In this document: piece after piece, positions 7,312 through 9,054 of the stretch | Layout: the number at the start of each line of letters is the position of its first letter | Numbering within the stretch: the stretch's first letter is position 1 | From: Hyphomicrobiaceae bacterium | Lineage (GTDB): Bacteria > Pseudomonadota > Alphaproteobacteria > Rhizobiales > HXMU1428-3 | Direction of reading: 5' to 3' | Assembly: GCA_028285025.1 (NCBI GenBank) | Contig: JANQQH010000296.1 | Span: forward strand, 1 to 9,054 | Length of the DNA: 9,054 nt | Notes under the pieces: generated by a model | The model's input: the letters and a program-made list of their open reading frames with translations, nothing else | Database searches by the model: none | What the model was told of the DNA's origin: nothing | Position numbers and translations under genes: made by a program

Positions 7312-7317
7312 CCCCCC
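7312..7317 (-). promoter_or_regulatory. Ribosome binding site deciding the GTG start of HPr
   Basis: The minus strand has GGGGGG, then TAAAT, then GTG at 7306. There is no ATG close to the first conserved HPr residues, and the only upstream ATG-type starts lie inside the EIIA gene. Confidence 0.55.
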
Positions 7318-7352
7318 GCTCTTGTCTACCCTCAGTTGTTATGGATGAACTG

Positions 7353-7754
7353 TTATTTCTCGCCCAGAACATGGCTGGCAATCGAAATATATTTTCGTCC
7401 AGCCTCTTGTGCACTTAAAACGGCCTCTTCTAGGCTGCTTTCTTGTCGAATGGAAGCCAATTTAATCAACATGGGTAGATTAATGCCAGCAATCACCTCC
7501 ACATTAGCAGTTTCCATGATCGAAATAGCTAAATTAGACGGCGTGCCCCCAAACATATCGGTTAGCAAGATAACATCATCATTGCCACTCACCTTAGAGA
7601 TTGCCTCCAAAATATCTTTGCGGCGTTGTTCCATATCATCGTCGGGACCAATTGAAATTGTCTCTAGCTTTTCTTGTGGGCCAACAACGTGTTCAAGGGC
7701 AGAGCGAAATTCTTCTGCTAATCTGCCATGGGTGACAAATACAAGACCAATCAT
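7353..7754 (-). CDS. PTS EIIA component, mannose family (ManX-like)
   Basis: This 133-residue single-domain EIIA of the mannose/sorbose family accepts phosphate from HPr. H9 in FVTHG is the phosphorylated His, and LTDMFGGTPSN (64-74), with D66, is the conserved active-site loop next to it. The family fold is alpha/beta and soluble, so it would act in the cytoplasm. The EIIB and EIIC/EIID parts of a mannose permease are not nearby. In alphaproteobacteria such EIIA proteins serve in signalling rather than uptake, and here the gene sits between hprK and ptsH. The ATG at 7754 has a modest GGA eight bases upstream. The 121-base gap before it (7755-7875) shows no clear terminator or promoter. Confidence 0.93.
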   Translation of the reverse strand: MIGLVFVTHGRLAEEFRSALEHVVGPQEKLETISIGPDDDMEQRRKDILEAISKVSGNDDVILLTDMFGGTPSNLAISIMETANVEVIAGINLPMLIKLASIRQESSLEEAVLSAQEAGRKYISIASHVLGEK

Positions 7755-7875
7755 TATTTATCCAGCATAACTGATTTTTATAATCTGCATACATTGTCGG
7801 TGAATTTTTGCCCTGGCAAGTGCTTTTATCAGCTTTTCATTCATTTTTTTCTCAAGGTGCACGGCTAACCAGCTG

Positions 7876-8337
7876 TTATGTGCCAAAATTTTGCACCATT
7901 AGCACCAATTTATGAGGGGCCGATTGTTCAAATGGATTTAACAAAACTTTGGGCAAGCTTATAGCCTGAATCTCAATCCTCTCAGGAGGGCCCAGAGGCA
8001 AACGTTCTGGCTCATGATCTGATGTTAACTCAATCACGCCATGAATTTGTGCTTCCACAACATAAGGAAAAGGACAAATACCAACATGGCGAACCTCTAA
8101 CAATCCTTTTAAAGGCTCAAGAGCCTTGCCATACAGTTTGCCATGAGCCACGCGCAGCAAAACCTGATCGTCAGAAACCAGTTGCGGAGGCTCAGCACAA
8201 AAAGAACCAGAAAAATTTGTGGCCAGAACGCGCAAAGCCAAATCAGACTTGCCCACCCCGGAAGGTCCCGTTAGCAAAACACCTTTATTTTCAATCACCA
8301 ATAATGTGGCGTGAATATTGGAGGCAGGCTCGCTCAT
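7876..8337 (-). CDS. hprK: HPr kinase/phosphorylase, short alphaproteobacterial form
   Basis: This is a 153-residue protein with only the catalytic domain; Firmicute HprK has about 310 residues with an extra N-terminal domain. HprK adds or removes phosphate on the regulatory Ser of HPr. The P-loop is GPSGVGKS (24-31), and the acidic pair D56-D57 in VSDDQV matches the catalytic aspartates. The family signature region reads EVRHVGI (81-87), where the usual form has Gly instead of H84. The ATG overlaps the stop of the upstream sensor kinase (ATGA, 8337-8334) and has no clear ribosome binding site, so translation is probably coupled. Co-expression with ChvG is typical of alphaproteobacteria and links the PTS to envelope-stress sensing. 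Confidence 0.93.
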   Translation of the reverse strand: MSEPASNIHATLLVIENKGVLLTGPSGVGKSDLALRVLATNFSGSFCAEPPQLVSDDQVLLRVAHGKLYGKALEPLKGLLEVRHVGICPFPYVVEAQIHGVIELTSDHEPERLPLGPPERIEIQAISLPKVLLNPFEQSAPHKLVLMVQNFGT

Positions 8338-9054
8338 GCAATATCAAGTTTATAGTTGGCAGGTAATTCAATCACAAAGCGAGCTCCTTTCGAAACACCT
8401 TCACTTTGTGCCTCAGCAAAGTCGTTATCATAACGATTTTCGGCCCTGATCACCCCTTTATGAGCCAAAATAATTTGTTGAGATATACTCAACCCAAGGC
8501 CTGAATTATTGCCAAACTCTTCTCCCTCTGGCCGGTCAGAGTAAAACCGCTTAAAGATTTTTTGCAAATGCTCTTGAGGAATACCGGGCCCCTCATCTTC
8601 AACTGAGAGGATGATTTTTCCGTTTTCACGCCATAAATTCACCCAAACCTTGCCTTTATCCTTTGAAAAAGAGATCGCATTATCTAACAAATTATTGAGA
8701 ACCTGCCCCAACCTGCTGTCATGACCGCGAATAAGAAACTCTTTTTTGTCTTTTGACTGACGGTTTACATACAAATTCACCTCCGGCTGATTACCGCGAT
8801 GAATGTCATTGAAGGTATCAATAATACCCTTTAAAAGGCTGGACATATCAATGATCGAGGTGTCTTGCAACGCCAGTTCCGCATCCAGTCGTGAGGCATC
8901 TGAAATATCGCTAATCAGCCGATCCAAGCGCCCCACATCTTTTTGGATAATTTCAACCAGATGGTCGCGTTGCTCTTGCGTTTTCACCAACTCTAAGGTT
9001 TCAGCCGCGCTGCGCAAAGAAGTCAGTGGATTTTTAAGCTCATGGGCGACATCG
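8334..9054 (-). CDS. chvG: ChvG/ExoS-type sensor histidine kinase, C-terminal part
   Basis: The gene runs off the right edge; 239 C-terminal residues are visible. The first ones read DVAHELKNPLTSLRSA, the H-box with its phosphorylated His (codon 9044-9042), so the whole catalytic core from the DHp helix onward is present. RLGQVLNNLLDNA is the N-box, DEGPGIP the G1 box, FKRFY the F-box and NSGLGLSI the G2 box. The sensor region, membrane helices and HAMP domain would lie beyond the window. ChvG with its regulator ChvI controls acid and envelope responses in Rhizobiales; the partner gene would be expected further upstream. The identification rests on the H-box sequence and the coupled hprK. A start inside the visible part (a TTG at 9017) is rejected because the conserved H-box lies before it. 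Confidence 0.9.
   Translation of the reverse strand, partial: DVAHELKNPLTSLRSAAETLELVKTQEQRDHLVEIIQKDVGRLDRLISDISDASRLDAELALQDTSIIDMSSLLKGIIDTFNDIHRGNQPEVNLYVNRQSKDKKEFLIRGHDSRLGQVLNNLLDNAISFSKDKGKVWVNLWRENGKIILSVEDEGPGIPQEHLQKIFKRFYSDRPEGEEFGNNSGLGLSISQQIILAHKGVIRAENRYDNDFAEAQSEGVSKGARFVIELPANYKLDIA

Noticed and set aside
7307..7414. N-terminal extension of HPr to 7414
   Set aside because: It overlaps the EIIA gene and would give a 129-residue HPr; the GTG start with a G-rich ribosome binding site gives the normal 93 residues.
7336..7770. Plus-strand open frame of 144 codons opposite the EIIA gene
   Set aside because: It is antisense to a clear PTS gene, with no recognisable motif.
1..9054. 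Search for CRISPR arrays, tRNA or rRNA genes, transposases, phage genes
   Set aside because: No regularly spaced repeats, cloverleaf-like segments, rRNA-like stretches or mobile-element proteins were seen; apart from the palindrome the window is dense with core genes.

Overview
The window looks like a chromosomal housekeeping and regulatory block from an alphaproteobacterium, probably of the Hyphomicrobiales (Rhizobiales) type. The evidence is the gene order sensor kinase ChvG - short HprK - mannose-type EIIA - HPr - AhcY - multi-PAS kinase with a Tyr H-box - fused TsaE/AmgK - MurU, the ChvG-like H-box, the HprK that lacks the N-terminal domain, and the TsaE-phosphotransferase fusion. The genus cannot be named. 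The sequence is AT-leaning for that group. Every convincing gene lies on the minus strand, so transcription runs from high to low coordinates.

Right part (9054 to about 7025): the C-terminal half of a ChvG/ExoS-type sensor kinase overlaps hprK by an ATGA stop/start junction. After a 121-base gap come a mannose-family PTS EIIA and, 46 bases further on, HPr with a GTG start. These three form a soluble regulatory PTS; no enzyme I or sugar permease is visible in the window. The middle holds ahcY (SAH hydrolase of the methyl cycle), with its own sigma70-like promoter in the 152-base gap after HPr and a good intrinsic terminator behind it.

A 385-base gap then leads to an 850-residue membrane-anchored PAS sensor kinase. 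Its H-box phosphoacceptor His is replaced by Tyr (YELRSPL), the hallmark of the cell-cycle pseudokinase DivL. A near-consensus CtrA box lies upstream of it. Next come a TsaE-AmgK fusion (tRNA t6A synthesis ATPase plus anomeric MurNAc/GlcNAc kinase) and MurU (MurNAc-1-P uridylyltransferase), again joined by an ATGA overlap. The last two supply consecutive steps of MurNAc recycling to UDP-MurNAc.

Left edge (1 to 163): the first bases of another minus-strand gene are visible, by synteny probably addB. Between murU and this gene sits a 124-base nested palindrome (19-bp outer and 28-bp inner perfect arms). It covers the murU stop codon and shares its outer arm with a smaller hairpin just upstream of the next ribosome binding site. 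This is the feature least explained by the genes.
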